Origin: Sediminitomix flava
GTDB taxonomy: Bacteria > Bacteroidota > Bacteroidia > Cytophagales > Flammeovirgaceae
DNA: 64,000 bases
Direction: 5' to 3'
Assembly: GCF_003149185.1 (NCBI RefSeq)
Contig: NZ_QGDO01000002.1
Span: 558,001-622,000, forward strand
Shown here: positions 45,714-55,655 of the stretch, piece after piece
Numbering within the stretch: position 1 is the stretch's first letter
Layout of the letters: every line of letters begins with the position of its first letter
Notes under the pieces: model-generated
Database searches by the model: none
Told to the model about the DNA's origin: nothing
Seen by the model: only the letters and a program-made list of their open reading frames with translations
Position numbers and translations under genes: made by a program

Positions 45714-48700
45714 TTATTGCTTCACAATTTTCTGATAATATGTACGACCTTCTGAAACTATATGAACGATATACACACCTGTTTGAAGTGATGATAAATC
45801 ATAACGTTCTTGGTTATTCTCAAAAGAACTAACCAAAGTACCTTCTAAAGTATAGACTTTTAATGAAGAAACTAGAGCTTCAACAAGCAAATAATCGACA
45901 ACAGGATTCGGATAAATACGAACACTTAATTCCTCTCTTTCATTGCTAGATAAAATTGTTGACCATTTAGCATATAATGTCAAATCGCCTGTCATATCAG
46001 TTGAGATACTCGTAATAACCTGTGTATAAGCATCATCTGTAAACCAACCTTCAAAGTCATAATTCGTTCTACTTGCTGCTAATAATTCTACTGATTCTCC
46101 TTCAGTATAAGTTGCTGGGTTTTGATGTGTATGAGCATCAACATAAGTAATGTTATAAACTTCAGGAATCATTTGCCACTTTGCATATAGTGTCAAATCA
46201 CCTGTCATTTCAGCTGTAATTTCTGATATTGATTGAGTAAATTCTGCATCTGTAAACCAGCCCTCAAAAGTATAACCTTCACGAGAAGCATCTGCCAAGG
46301 TTACTCCTATTCCTTCGGTATAAGTTGCTGGGTTTGCATGGTCATAAGCATCAACGTAAGAAATTGACGACTGAACTTCAACAACTTCTTCACAATCATC
46401 TCCTACTGTATAAGTAAAATCTTTTGTGATTGTAAAACCTCCTGCATAAGCAAACTTACATGCTAAAGTCAATGCTGTGCCTTCTACTTGTTCAGTTAAT
46501 TGAACAGAAAATACACCATTATTTTCAGCCATCTGAGTTTCTACAAATCCATCAGTTCTATTGAATAAGAACGCTACTACACCTACTTGTTCATCCAATA
46601 ATTCAAAGGTTACATCTACTGTTGTACCTGTTGTTGCAAAATTATAATTATAGCCCAGGCTAAGTGCATCTCCTTCTACTACTTCTGTTGAAACTCCATT
46701 ACATGCTGTATTGGAGTTCTCTTCTTCTGTCCATTTTGCATAAACCGTAAGATCACCTGTCATTTCTGCTGTAATCTCTGATATGGATTGCGTAAGCTCG
46801 GCATCTGTAAACCATCCTTCAAAAGTATAACCTGTACGGCTTGCATCTGTCAATGTCATTCCTACTCCTTCGGTATAAGTTGCTGGGTTTGTATGATCGT
46901 AACCATCTACATAAGTGATACTATACTCCCCTTCTACTACTTCGCCACAATCATCTCCTACTGTATAAGTAAAATCTTTTGTGATTGTAAAGCCTCCTGC
47001 ATAAGCAAACTTACATGCTAAAGTCAATGCTGTACCTTCTACTTGTTCAGTTAATTGAACAGAGAATACACCATTATTTTCAGCCATTTGAGTTTCTACA
47101 AATCCATCTGTTCTATTGAATAAGAACGCTACTACACCTACTTGTTCATCCAATAATTCAAACGTTACATCTACTGTTGTACCTGTTGTTACAAAATTAT
47201 AATTATAACCTAGGCTAAGTGCATCTCCTTCTACTACTTCTGTTGAGACTCCATTACATGCTGTATTGGAATTCTCTTCTTCTGTCCATTTTGCATAAAC
47301 CGTAAGATCGCCTGTCATTTCCGCTGTAATCTCTGATATTGATTGCGTAAGCTCCACATCTGTAAACCAACCCTCGAAAGTATAACCTGTACGGCTTGCA
47401 TCTGTCAATGTCATTCCTATTCCTTCTGTATAAGTTGCTGGGTTTGTATGATCGTAACCATCTACATAAGTGATACTATACTCACCTTCTACTACTTCAC
47501 CACAATCATCTCCTACTGTATAAGTAAAATCTTTTGTGATTGTAAAGCCTCCTGCATAAGCAAACTTACATGCTAAAGTCAATACTGTACCTTCTACTTG
47601 TTCAGTTAATTGGACAGAGAATACACCATTATTTTCAGCCATCTGAGTTTCTACAAATCCATCAGTTCTATTGAATAAGAACGCTACTACACCTACTTGT
47701 TCATCCAATAATTCAAACGTTACATCTACTGTTGTACCTGTTGTTGCAAAATTATAATTAAAACCTAGGCTAAGTGCATCTCCTTCTACTACTTCTGTTG
47801 AAACTCCATTACATGCTGTATTGGAATTCTCTTCTTCTGTCCATTTTGCATAAACCGTAAGATCACCTGTCATTTCGGCTGTAATCTCTGATATGGATTG
47901 CGTAAGCTCCACATCTGTAAACCAACCCTCGAAAGTATAACCTGTACGGCTTGCATCTGTCAATGTCACTCCTACTCCTTCGGTATAAGTTGCTGGATTG
48001 GTATGGTCATAACCATCTACATAGGTAACATTATAAACCATAGAACCTTGATCATCTGATAGCGTACCATAAACTTCCATTTCCCATAAACTATAACCAT
48101 ATGGTAAAGCTCGCTCAATACCTAACATTTTCACATAACGACCAGAGCCAGTTACTTCCAAGTCATCAATGCCACCATCACTTTCTGTCTCTGAGAAAAT
48201 TGTTGTCCAATTCGTTGCATCATCAGAGATTTGAATATCATAAATTTTTCCGAATGCCCCTTCCCAATTCAAAAGCACACGATTTACATCATATTTAGCC
48301 CCTAAATCAATGTACAACCATTGGTCATCATTAAAAGCACTTTCCCAACGAGATGTTTCGTTTCCATCTACAGCTAAAGCACCATCTCCAGAAGAAGCTG
48401 TTGTTGTTTTTCCTAAAGCAATATTTTGTGGAGCATTAGCATCTTCTGACCATTTTGCATACAACCAAATATTAGCTTGACTGTCTGTCCCGATTTCAGA
48501 GATTGGTTGAGTTAAAGCCATATCTGTAAACCAACCTTCAAAAACATATCCTTCACGAGAAGCATTCGTAAGCGTCACAGCTGTTCCTGCTGTATATGTA
48601 GCAGGATTCGAATGCTCATAAGCATCTGCATAAGCAATTGCATACACTGCAGGACTTTGCCCAGCGGGTACACCATAGACCTCCATTTCCCACAAACTGT

Positions 48701-49115
48701 AGCCATAGCCTGTACCTCTTTCTACTCCTTGCATTTTCACATAACGACCTGTTCCACTCAGAAGAAGTTCATCAATTTCACCATTCCCTTCTGTCTCCGT
48801 AAATACGGTAGTCCATGTTGTTTCATCTTCAGAAACTTGAATTTCATAGGCTTTTCCAAAAGCGCCTTCCCAATTTAAAATAACACGATTTAAGTCATAG
48901 CTTTCCCCTAAATCGACTTGTAACCATTGGTCATCATCAAAATCGCTCTCCCAACGAGAAGTGCCATTTCCGTCCACAGCCTCAGCTGCATTTCCTGAAG
49001 AAGCCACAGCTGTTTTATTCAATGCCAAATTTGCATTCTCAGCAAACGCATTGGAGAAGTTAAGGCAGTATCCTAGAAAAAAAAGGATGAGCCCCATTTT
49101 AGTAAAAATTCTCAT
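45714..49115 (-). CDS. T9SS-secreted multi-module protein: F5/8-type C, InlB B-repeats, repeated beta-domain
   Basis: Exported protein of 1133 residues, last gene of the beta-glucan locus. After a signal peptide (near AFAE) come an F5/8 type C (discoidin/CBM32-like) module, an InlB B-repeat, a second F5/8 module and a second B-repeat, then three copies of a domain beginning ACNGVSTEV and ending TVGDDC alternating with further B-repeats: six B-repeats in all (core NPATYTEG, then FEGWFTD, then YAKW). The C-terminus is a T9SS sorting domain (IYPNPVVDYLL, GVYIVHIV). No catalytic residues, so a surface glucan-binding or adhesive protein is inferred. It lies 161 bases after GH128 with a hairpin between. 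Confidence 0.82.
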   Translation of the reverse strand: MRIFTKMGLILFFLGYCLNFSNAFAENANLALNKTAVASSGNAAEAVDGNGTSRWESDFDDDQWLQVDLGESYDLNRVILNWEGAFGKAYEIQVSEDETTWTTVFTETEGNGEIDELLLSGTGRYVKMQGVERGTGYGYSLWEMEVYGVPAGQSPAVYAIAYADAYEHSNPATYTAGTAVTLTNASREGYVFEGWFTDMALTQPISEIGTDSQANIWLYAKWSEDANAPQNIALGKTTTASSGDGALAVDGNETSRWESAFNDDQWLYIDLGAKYDVNRVLLNWEGAFGKIYDIQISDDATNWTTIFSETESDGGIDDLEVTGSGRYVKMLGIERALPYGYSLWEMEVYGTLSDDQGSMVYNVTYVDGYDHTNPATYTEGVGVTLTDASRTGYTFEGWFTDVELTQSISEITAEMTGDLTVYAKWTEEENSNTACNGVSTEVVEGDALSLGFNYNFATTGTTVDVTFELLDEQVGVVAFLFNRTDGFVETQMAENNGVFSVQLTEQVEGTVLTLACKFAYAGGFTITKDFTYTVGDDCGEVVEGEYSITYVDGYDHTNPATYTEGIGMTLTDASRTGYTFEGWFTDVELTQSISEITAEMTGDLTVYAKWTEEENSNTACNGVSTEVVEGDALSLGYNYNFVTTGTTVDVTFELLDEQVGVVAFLFNRTDGFVETQMAENNGVFSVQLTEQVEGTALTLACKFAYAGGFTITKDFTYTVGDDCGEVVEGEYSITYVDGYDHTNPATYTEGVGMTLTDASRTGYTFEGWFTDAELTQSISEITAEMTGDLTVYAKWTEEENSNTACNGVSTEVVEGDALSLGYNYNFATTGTTVDVTFELLDEQVGVVAFLFNRTDGFVETQMAENNGVFSVQLTEQVEGTALTLACKFAYAGGFTITKDFTYTVGDDCEEVVEVQSSISYVDAYDHANPATYTEGIGVTLADASREGYTFEGWFTDAEFTQSISEITAEMTGDLTLYAKWQMIPEVYNITYVDAHTHQNPATYTEGESVELLAASRTNYDFEGWFTDDAYTQVITSISTDMTGDLTLYAKWSTILSSNEREELSVRIYPNPVVDYLLVEALVSSLKVYTLEGTLVSSFENNQERYDLSSLQTGVYIVHIVSEGRTYYQKIVKQ
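46356..48020 (-). repeat. Three tandem 555-bp intragenic repeats
   Basis: Matching landmarks (the ATAAGTGATA-type site) recur at 46356, 46911, 47466 and 48021, exactly 555 bases (185 codons) apart. Each unit holds one B-repeat and one ACNGVS-GDDC domain and is nearly identical at the DNA level, including silent positions. The frame-preserving unit size allows length change by recombination without breaking the protein. Confidence 0.92.
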
Positions 49116-49230
49116 TGAAGTTTAAGTTAAGGTGTAAAAAACATCAACACCTAATCGGTGTTAATCTGAATTGAAGTATTTATTTATAAAAAGTTTTTTC
49201 GAGCTCTGTGCTGATAAAAAATGATCATGC

Positions 49231-49264
49231 TGCCCAACCTATACTTTTCAATATAGGCTAGGCA
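49231..49264 (-). terminator. Hairpin between GH128 and the T9SS protein gene
   Basis: On the - strand: TGCCTAGCCTATA / TATAGGTTGGGCA, 13 base pairs with two G-U pairs and an 8-base loop, 13 bases after the GH128 stop. A T run begins 8-9 bases further on, so it may attenuate rather than fully stop transcription, or stabilise the upstream mRNA. Confidence 0.6.
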
Positions 49265-49276
49265 TTTTATTTCTGC

Positions 49277-50572
49277 TTAATTGAAACTTAACCAGTTCAT
49301 ACACACAGTTCCCTCATTTAAAGTGATTCTAAGGGTGTGTTTACCTTTTTTCAAGGGCAATGGAATTGTGGCCGTATTCCAAATAAAATCCTCTGTTGTA
49401 TTCGCTAAGTTGTAAATCGTTTCTTCGCCATCTACTTCTATTTTAAGTTCTGCATCAACAAAACTTGCATAGCGGATTTCAAGATCATAGGTCTTCGTTT
49501 GTAGTGGTTCAATCTGATATTCAACCCATTGATCTGGTAAAAAATTATAGAGTTCTAATGTGTTATTCGGTGCTTCAGAGGTCACTCTTACTTTAGGTCC
49601 ATCTACCCAGCCTGCTTCTCCAACACCATCTGACACACTGATTGAAGTATAGTGTTCCGCTTCAATCTGCTGCCCTTGCTGATAGTAAATGCTTTTATCT
49701 TGTGTAGACATTTGTGTATACACTTTGCCTAAAGAGGTCAGCTCTACATCTACTGCATTCTTTAACAAAAACATATATGGAAAAGCATCCTCACTGCCGC
49801 TTCCTCTCGGAATAAACCAAGCATATCTGAAAATGTCAGGATCACTTTCCAAATAATTAATTGCATCTGCTAAAAAACGCTGCTGACTTTCGGGAGTTAC
49901 ATGTCCTTCCCATGCACAAAACTCTGTCAACCAAATTGGTTTTCCATATTTCTTAAATCGTTCTACGTAAGACTTTAAAGCTGAAGCATTTGGCATATAA
50001 CAATGAATAGAAATACCATCTATATCTGATTCTGGAACTAATGAAAAGAATTCATCTAACCATACAATCGGATCATGGTAACCTTCCAAAGTACCGTAAT
50101 TCATGGCAGGAGAAATGATTTTTAATCCCAATTCATCTGCTATGGATTTTACCTCACCCCATTTCGCCGCTGCTTCTTGAGGAGTCATTCGGGCTTGATC
50201 AACCAGATTCGGCTCATTAAATGCTAAAAGATATTCCGTATTTGGATTTCGACTAACGTATTCTCTAATTGCTGTTTCATTTACTCCATTCCAAGCCATT
50301 GGGCAAAAATCAATCTGCTGTTCTTTCATGGCTTGATCAAAAGTTGAACTCTGTCCCGGCCCCCAATTGTAAGACCAAGAAACCCCAGTTCCTAAAATCT
50401 CAATATCCTCTACAAACTGATATGCAAATGAAACACCTCGTTTCAGACTCTTGGACTGAGCAACAGGATCTGGGAACTCATCAAGTTGATCAATAGTCCC
50501 TTCTTCTCTACAAGAGAAGAGGGACACAATTGATAACAAGGTTACAAATATGATTTTACTTTGTATTTTCAT
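49277..50572 (-). CDS. GH128 endo-beta-1,3-glucanase lipoprotein with CBM6
   Basis: Surface lipoprotein of 431 residues. The ATG at 50572 is preferred to a GTG one codon upstream; the lipobox is LFSC. The catalytic core (about 40-275) is GH128 (glycoside hydrolase asl1-type): FNEPN with the acid/base Glu near 119 and WLTEFCAWEG with the nucleophile Glu near 216. The C-terminal module (about 300-431) is CBM6-like, from IEAEHY to the final MNWLSF. GH128 enzymes cut beta-1,3-glucan internally. The start lies two bases after the GH16 stop, so the two are translated together. Confidence 0.9.
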   Translation of the reverse strand: MKIQSKIIFVTLLSIVSLFSCREEGTIDQLDEFPDPVAQSKSLKRGVSFAYQFVEDIEILGTGVSWSYNWGPGQSSTFDQAMKEQQIDFCPMAWNGVNETAIREYVSRNPNTEYLLAFNEPNLVDQARMTPQEAAAKWGEVKSIADELGLKIISPAMNYGTLEGYHDPIVWLDEFFSLVPESDIDGISIHCYMPNASALKSYVERFKKYGKPIWLTEFCAWEGHVTPESQQRFLADAINYLESDPDIFRYAWFIPRGSGSEDAFPYMFLLKNAVDVELTSLGKVYTQMSTQDKSIYYQQGQQIEAEHYTSISVSDGVGEAGWVDGPKVRVTSEAPNNTLELYNFLPDQWVEYQIEPLQTKTYDLEIRYASFVDAELKIEVDGEETIYNLANTTEDFIWNTATIPLPLKKGKHTLRITLNEGTVCMNWLSFN

Positions 50573-50574
50573 CA

Positions 50575-51624
50575 CTAGTTCAGTTGATATGCTCTTACAT
50601 AGTCAATTTCATAGCGTACAGGCTCATCAAACATCGAGTCATCGATACCTTGCGCTCCCCCCCATGATCCTCCGATAGCAAGGTTCAGAATGAAGAAGAA
50701 TTTATCATTGAAAGGCCAATCTCCCGAATCTTGTAATTGCGGCGTTTCTGCAAAAGTTTTCGTTTTTACTCCATCTACGTAAATATGAATTCGGTCAAAG
50801 CCCATAAATTCATTTTCTACCCATTCCATTGTGATGACATGGAATTCATCTGCTACAGCATAATCAAAATACTGTTCTCCATGAGGATTCTGTCCATTCA
50901 TTCCATTTTTAGTCAGGGTGTGTAAGGCACAATGGAATACGTTTGGTTGATAACCTACATGCTCCATAATATCAATTTCTCCTGCACGAGGCCAACTACC
51001 GTATCCCAACATCCAGAATGCAGGCCAAGTACCTCTTCCTTTTGGTACTTTCAGTCTTGCTTCTACTTTACCGTATTTGAGGTCTACTTTATCTTTCGTT
51101 ATGATACGTGCCGAAGTATATTGCTTTCCTAGATATTCTTCTTTTCTAGCTTCAATAATCAGTTTTCCATCTTCAACTCGAATGTTTTCAGGACGATCTG
51201 TGTAATACTGAGCCTCATTATTTCCACCTCCAGAACCATTTACTTCGTAAGTCCAGTAATTTGTATTTAAGGTAGTTCCATCAAATTCGTCTGCCCAAAC
51301 TAGCTCATAAGTTCGTTCTGGTACGGTCACTACACATGATACTGTATCTTCACCTAAACTTGCCGTAATTGTAGCGGTACCACTTTGAACGGCTGTCACC
51401 TGTCCAAAAAACACAGTTGCCACCGTTTCATTGTCGCTCGTCCATACTAAAGGTGCATTGGTATTGGGTGCCTCAGTAATCGTAATTTCCATCGTCTCTC
51501 CAACTGAAAGTTCGAGTGTTTCATGGCTTAAAGTGAAACTTTTCAATTCATTTTCTTTGCTATCACTTTCACAAGAAAAGAATACCATTTGCAGTAAAAA
51601 CAGGAATAATATTTTAAGTCTCAT
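50575..51624 (-). CDS. GH16 laminarinase lipoprotein with Big_2 module
   Basis: Endo-beta-1,3-glucanase (laminarinase) of 349 residues. Lipobox FFSC near residue 18; a Big_2 Ig-like module (about 32-105) serves as a stalk; the GH16 jelly roll (about 108-349) has the catalytic EIDIME (near 216-221), with both Glu and the Asp intact. The stretch GRGTWPAFWMLG and the C-terminal YEIDYVRAYQ are typical of laminarinases. Anchored to the outer surface, it would produce oligosaccharides for the SusC/D pair. It overlaps nothing but precedes GH128 by two bases. Confidence 0.93.
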   Translation of the reverse strand: MRLKILFLFLLQMVFFSCESDSKENELKSFTLSHETLELSVGETMEITITEAPNTNAPLVWTSDNETVATVFFGQVTAVQSGTATITASLGEDTVSCVVTVPERTYELVWADEFDGTTLNTNYWTYEVNGSGGGNNEAQYYTDRPENIRVEDGKLIIEARKEEYLGKQYTSARIITKDKVDLKYGKVEARLKVPKGRGTWPAFWMLGYGSWPRAGEIDIMEHVGYQPNVFHCALHTLTKNGMNGQNPHGEQYFDYAVADEFHVITMEWVENEFMGFDRIHIYVDGVKTKTFAETPQLQDSGDWPFNDKFFFILNLAIGGSWGGAQGIDDSMFDEPVRYEIDYVRAYQLN

Positions 51625-51721
51625 TTCTCAATCTTTAGAAGAAAAGGGAAGCCTAGAACCTCCCTTTAGGTTATTCAATTATTCAACTTATCAAAGTACA
51701 AACCGTCAATTATACGCCACT

Positions 51722-54106
51722 TTAAAGCGTATTTGCATGTTCAAATTGACGGCTATTATTTAGCTTCAAAATCTGTGTTTCCTTATCGATCATAATTTTG
51801 AATGCACCTTCCTCCAAAGTCCATTTAAGGTCTTTTCCAACAAAAGCTAAATCGCTCGCCTTTAAAGTAAAGCTTACTGTTTTTGTTTCTCCAGGAGCTA
51901 GTTCAACCTTTTTAAACCTTCTCAACCTTCTGCTGTCTGGGGTTATTGATGCTACAAGATCTTTCGTATAAAGCTGTACAACCTCTTTACCTAATCTTTC
52001 CCCTACATTTTTCACCTTTACACTTACTGTAAAGCTATCTTCGGGACCAATTTCTGATTTTGAAAGTTTTAAATCTTTGTAAGCAAATGTGGTATAACTC
52101 AAACCATAACCAAAATGAAACTGAAGTGGTAAAGACGAATCATAATTATACATTCCATCCATTTCATTTGATGATTCCGAAGGTTTATGATCATAAGTTC
52201 CTAGCGCATTTGGGTACATTGGATAAGAATACGGGAGTTTACCACTCGGATTCACTTCACCAATAAGTATATCTGCTAATGCATCTGCTCCGAAGTTTCC
52301 AGGTAAATAGGTCTGAATAATCGCACTCATGTCTCTATCAAATTGAGAAATCAGACGCGGACGACCTTCGTTTAGCACCAATACAACTGGTTTACCTGTT
52401 GCCGCTAGAGCTTCTGCTAACTTTCTCTGATTCTGAGAAATATATAAGTCATGCAAATTACCAGGACTTTCTGTATATGTATTTTCGCCTAAACAAAGAA
52501 GAATTACATCTACGTTTTGAGCTGCTTTTACCGCAGCGTTTATATCAATAACATGCTCTTCAAAATACTGCCCTGCATGATTATATGTGACACCTTCCAC
52601 AAACTTGACATTGGTTTCGCCAAACTTTTGTTGTACCGCTTCTAAAATCGTGTTGTACCCCTGTGCAAAGGCTTCTACTTTTTCACCCTGCCAAGAGTAG
52701 GACCAACCTCCATTTAACGTACGCATAGAATTTGCATTTGGCCCCGATACAAGAAGCTTCATCCCTTTCTTTAACGGCAAAATTCGCTTATCATTTTTCA
52801 ATAATGTGATCGATTCCGCTGCTGAATTGTATGCCATTTTCTCAAATTTCTCACTACCAAATTCTGGATAGTCATCTTTTGATGGATAAGGTTTTGTAAA
52901 CAAACCTAACTCCAATTTCAGCTTTAAAACTCTACGAACGGATTCATCAATTCGCTTTATGGATATTTCACCTTCGTTCACCAATTCTACAAGTAAATCT
53001 GTAAACTCAAGCGTGTAAGGCACCATAGACATATCAATACCCGCATTAATGGCCAATTTAATAGCCTCTTTATGAGTTGCTACTACTTTATCTCTAGTTT
53101 GTAAATTCTGAATATCTGCCCAGTCAGTTACGACCAAACCATCAAATTTCAGTTCGTCTCTTAACAGAGTCGTCAGATAGTCAACATTGGCATGTACAGG
53201 TTGTCCATTAATGATGCCTGAATTAATCATGATCGTATGTGCTCCTGCATCAATTGCGGCTTTGTAAGAAGGCAAATAATGTTCTCTCAATTCAATTTCT
53301 GGCAAGTATGCAGGTGTACGATCTTTTCCAGACTTCTCACTTCCATAACCCAAGAAATGTTTGATACATGCAGCAACTTTTGTAGAATCTGATAATTCAT
53401 TATTTTCTCCTTCATAACCTTTTACGGCTGCAATCCCCATTTGAGCATTGAGGTAAACATCTTCTCCGTAAGTTTCCCACATTCTTGGCCATGCTGGATT
53501 TCTACCCATATCTAACACTGGAGAGAAATTCCAAGGGATAGCACTCGCTCTTGTTTCATAAGCGGTTACTTGTGCTCCTTGTTTCACCAAATCAGGATTC
53601 CAAGTAGCTGCCATTCCTATTTGTTGCGGAAAAAATGTTGCCCCTGCTGTATATGTTGTTCCATGAATTGCATCTATACCATAAAGACATGGAATTCCTA
53701 TTTCTTGCATGGAAAGCTCTTGAATTTCAGCAATAACTTTATTCCATTTTTCAACTGATCTTGCTCTATTATTTGCCGTATTCAGAATAGAACCTACTTT
53801 GTGTTTCGCTATTGCTTCTTTCAGTAGTTCTATATCCAATTCTAATGGTTCATCACTCACGTAAACATTTTCCCCTTTCGTAACTACGTCTAGGGTTATT
53901 TGAGTCATTTGCCCTATCTTTTCTTCAAGGCTAAGTTTGCTCAAAATTTGCTCAACTCGCTCATCTATTGTTCGCTCTGAACGGGTAATTTCGGTTATAC
54001 TCTCCAAGGTTGGAGCACTCTTTAGCTTTGAATTACATGCCCATAGGCCTGTGCCTACGGCTGCAATCATTGCTAGTGATAGTTTTAATTTCCAAGAAGC
54101 CCTCAT
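51722..54106 (-). CDS. bglX: GH3 beta-glucosidase lipoprotein
   Basis: Exo-beta-glucosidase of 794 residues with a lipobox LWAC near residue 24. The (beta/alpha)8 domain has the KHFLGYG substrate motif and GLVVTDWADIQ with the nucleophile Asp near 327; the second alpha/beta domain begins at about 420 and a C-terminal fibronectin III-like domain (YGLSYTTF, then KVKNVG) completes the family layout. It would release glucose from laminari-oligosaccharides, in the periplasm or at the surface. It lies 65 bases after the glycan-binding gene and 97 before GH16. The gene symbol follows family similarity, not proven orthology. Confidence 0.9.
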   Translation of the reverse strand: MRASWKLKLSLAMIAAVGTGLWACNSKLKSAPTLESITEITRSERTIDERVEQILSKLSLEEKIGQMTQITLDVVTKGENVYVSDEPLELDIELLKEAIAKHKVGSILNTANNRARSVEKWNKVIAEIQELSMQEIGIPCLYGIDAIHGTTYTAGATFFPQQIGMAATWNPDLVKQGAQVTAYETRASAIPWNFSPVLDMGRNPAWPRMWETYGEDVYLNAQMGIAAVKGYEGENNELSDSTKVAACIKHFLGYGSEKSGKDRTPAYLPEIELREHYLPSYKAAIDAGAHTIMINSGIINGQPVHANVDYLTTLLRDELKFDGLVVTDWADIQNLQTRDKVVATHKEAIKLAINAGIDMSMVPYTLEFTDLLVELVNEGEISIKRIDESVRRVLKLKLELGLFTKPYPSKDDYPEFGSEKFEKMAYNSAAESITLLKNDKRILPLKKGMKLLVSGPNANSMRTLNGGWSYSWQGEKVEAFAQGYNTILEAVQQKFGETNVKFVEGVTYNHAGQYFEEHVIDINAAVKAAQNVDVILLCLGENTYTESPGNLHDLYISQNQRKLAEALAATGKPVVLVLNEGRPRLISQFDRDMSAIIQTYLPGNFGADALADILIGEVNPSGKLPYSYPMYPNALGTYDHKPSESSNEMDGMYNYDSSLPLQFHFGYGLSYTTFAYKDLKLSKSEIGPEDSFTVSVKVKNVGERLGKEVVQLYTKDLVASITPDSRRLRRFKKVELAPGETKTVSFTLKASDLAFVGKDLKWTLEEGAFKIMIDKETQILKLNNSRQFEHANTL

Positions 54107-54171
54107 CGTATGTAAATCTTATCTTCAGTAAGGGAAAAGAGAAACAGTTGCTCCTCTTTTCCTTTGAATGT

Positions 54172-55638
54172 TTAGTTGTTTAGCTCGAAACTTGAAAAGT
54201 AAACTGTACCAGCTAAGGTATGTCCTTCTCCTCCGAACTGTAGTGTTAGTCGATCATATTTATCTTGATCAGCATATGCTGAGAAGTCAAAAGTAAGTTC
54301 TACCCAACGTCCTAATTCATCTTCAGTTAGCGTATAGACTACCTCTGCATTATCGCTATTTTCACCATCTGTAGAATCTTCCAAACGTAAGCTAACCGTT
54401 GGACTAAGTGTCATGTCCCCTAAACCTTCTGCGTTTGAAGCTGCAGGAGATATCGTTTCAAAGTCATTTGATGGAAGACAATATACTTTTAGCGTAAATG
54501 TATTTCTTTCACTCAAATCTAGACGATATGGAAGTTCTGCTGTATAGTTTTGATACCAAGTATTTTCTCCTGTTCCAGATTTTCGAGTATATCTACCTAC
54601 TGTTTCTGCATCATTTCCATTGAAGTCAATATTTGGGAAAGCTTCCAAGAATTCTAATGCTCCACTTGTTTCAAAACCGATATTTCCATTCCCTGAGAAA
54701 TCATCGAATAAATCTTGTGAATCAAGCGGCTTTACATCTTTTGGAATCTCTTTGTCTGCAATTTCCTTTGGTCTGAACTCGTAGTACCAAGCAAAATTAT
54801 CACTTTCCTCAACTCGTAGGTAGAGACGGTTCTCTGTCAATTCCATGATTTCAAACTCTTTCTTGGCTCCTGTGTACCAACTTAAGTATGCATTATCTGA
54901 AATGACTAAATATTTTGCAGCTCCTCTACGTTCAATTTTCCATGTCCAATCTTGCGCATTTACAGTAACATCCACTTTCCAACCATCTTCTTCTGAACCT
55001 CCTGAAACAGTTCCGCCAAATTCATTGGTAAAAGCGGCTAAAGCATTATTGTTGACATAAGCATCGCCATTATTTTTCAATTCATACTTCAAGTCATACT
55101 GACTGAAAATCAATTCATCGTCATAGTGTCCGAAACCCTCTTTTTCCAATGATTTAGCTATCCATTCATTCGGGTAGAAAAATTGGCGAACGCCCCTTCC
55201 TTGATGTCCTTCAACATATCTGCTGAATTTCCATACTTTACCATTTAGAGCCTCAGCTCCACCCGTTAGAAAATTATAATCTGGAATATCAACCAACGAA
55301 TAATCTGTCTGATCAATGACAATTGTATTTTTATTTGAAGCCTGTCCCGACTTGGTTACAATAGTAAGTGTTACCTCATAACTACCTGCTTCAGCATAAA
55401 TTCCTTGTACAGTATTTCCTTTTGCGGTCTCTCCATTTCCAAAATCCCAATGTGCAATCGATGCGACACTTGTATTGGTAAACTCAATCACATTTGGATT
55501 CTCTTCAGATACTTTGAACGTAAATGTCGCATCTGATGAGGTAGGAACAGGCCCTAAGTCAACGCTTTCATCTACACAGCTAAAGCATAGAGATACAAGC
55601 AATAAACAGCTACTGAAAATGTATTTATAATTTTTCAT
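54172..55638 (-). CDS. PKD-domain surface glycan-binding lipoprotein (SGBP-like)
   Basis: Non-catalytic binding protein of 488 residues next to SusD. Lipobox CFSC near residue 21. A PKD domain (about 35-110: IAHWDFGNGETAKG, then AEAGSYEVTLTI) is followed by a beta-sandwich region (NGKVWKFSRYVEGHQGRG and a Trp/Tyr-rich face) and a C-terminal carbohydrate-module-like part (about 320-488). Position three after SusC and this layout match SGBP-B-type proteins of beta-glucan loci. It is 17 bases after susD. The ligand is inferred to be beta-1,3-glucan. Confidence 0.82.
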   Translation of the reverse strand: MKNYKYIFSSCLLLVSLCFSCVDESVDLGPVPTSSDATFTFKVSEENPNVIEFTNTSVASIAHWDFGNGETAKGNTVQGIYAEAGSYEVTLTIVTKSGQASNKNTIVIDQTDYSLVDIPDYNFLTGGAEALNGKVWKFSRYVEGHQGRGVRQFFYPNEWIAKSLEKEGFGHYDDELIFSQYDLKYELKNNGDAYVNNNALAAFTNEFGGTVSGGSEEDGWKVDVTVNAQDWTWKIERRGAAKYLVISDNAYLSWYTGAKKEFEIMELTENRLYLRVEESDNFAWYYEFRPKEIADKEIPKDVKPLDSQDLFDDFSGNGNIGFETSGALEFLEAFPNIDFNGNDAETVGRYTRKSGTGENTWYQNYTAELPYRLDLSERNTFTLKVYCLPSNDFETISPAASNAEGLGDMTLSPTVSLRLEDSTDGENSDNAEVVYTLTEDELGRWVELTFDFSAYADQDKYDRLTLQFGGEGHTLAGTVYFSSFELNN

Positions 55639-55655
55639 CTCATCTAGGCTTAAAA

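Noticed and set aside
46788-47576. Two open frames on the + strand (46788-47021 and 47343-47576) coding for similar proteins
   Set aside because: They are antisense to the 555-bp repeats and recur at exactly that spacing; the similarity comes from the repeated gene on the other strand.
46356-48020. Evenly spaced repeats as a possible CRISPR array
   Set aside because: The period is 555 bases, there are no unique spacers, and the repeats encode protein in one continuous frame.
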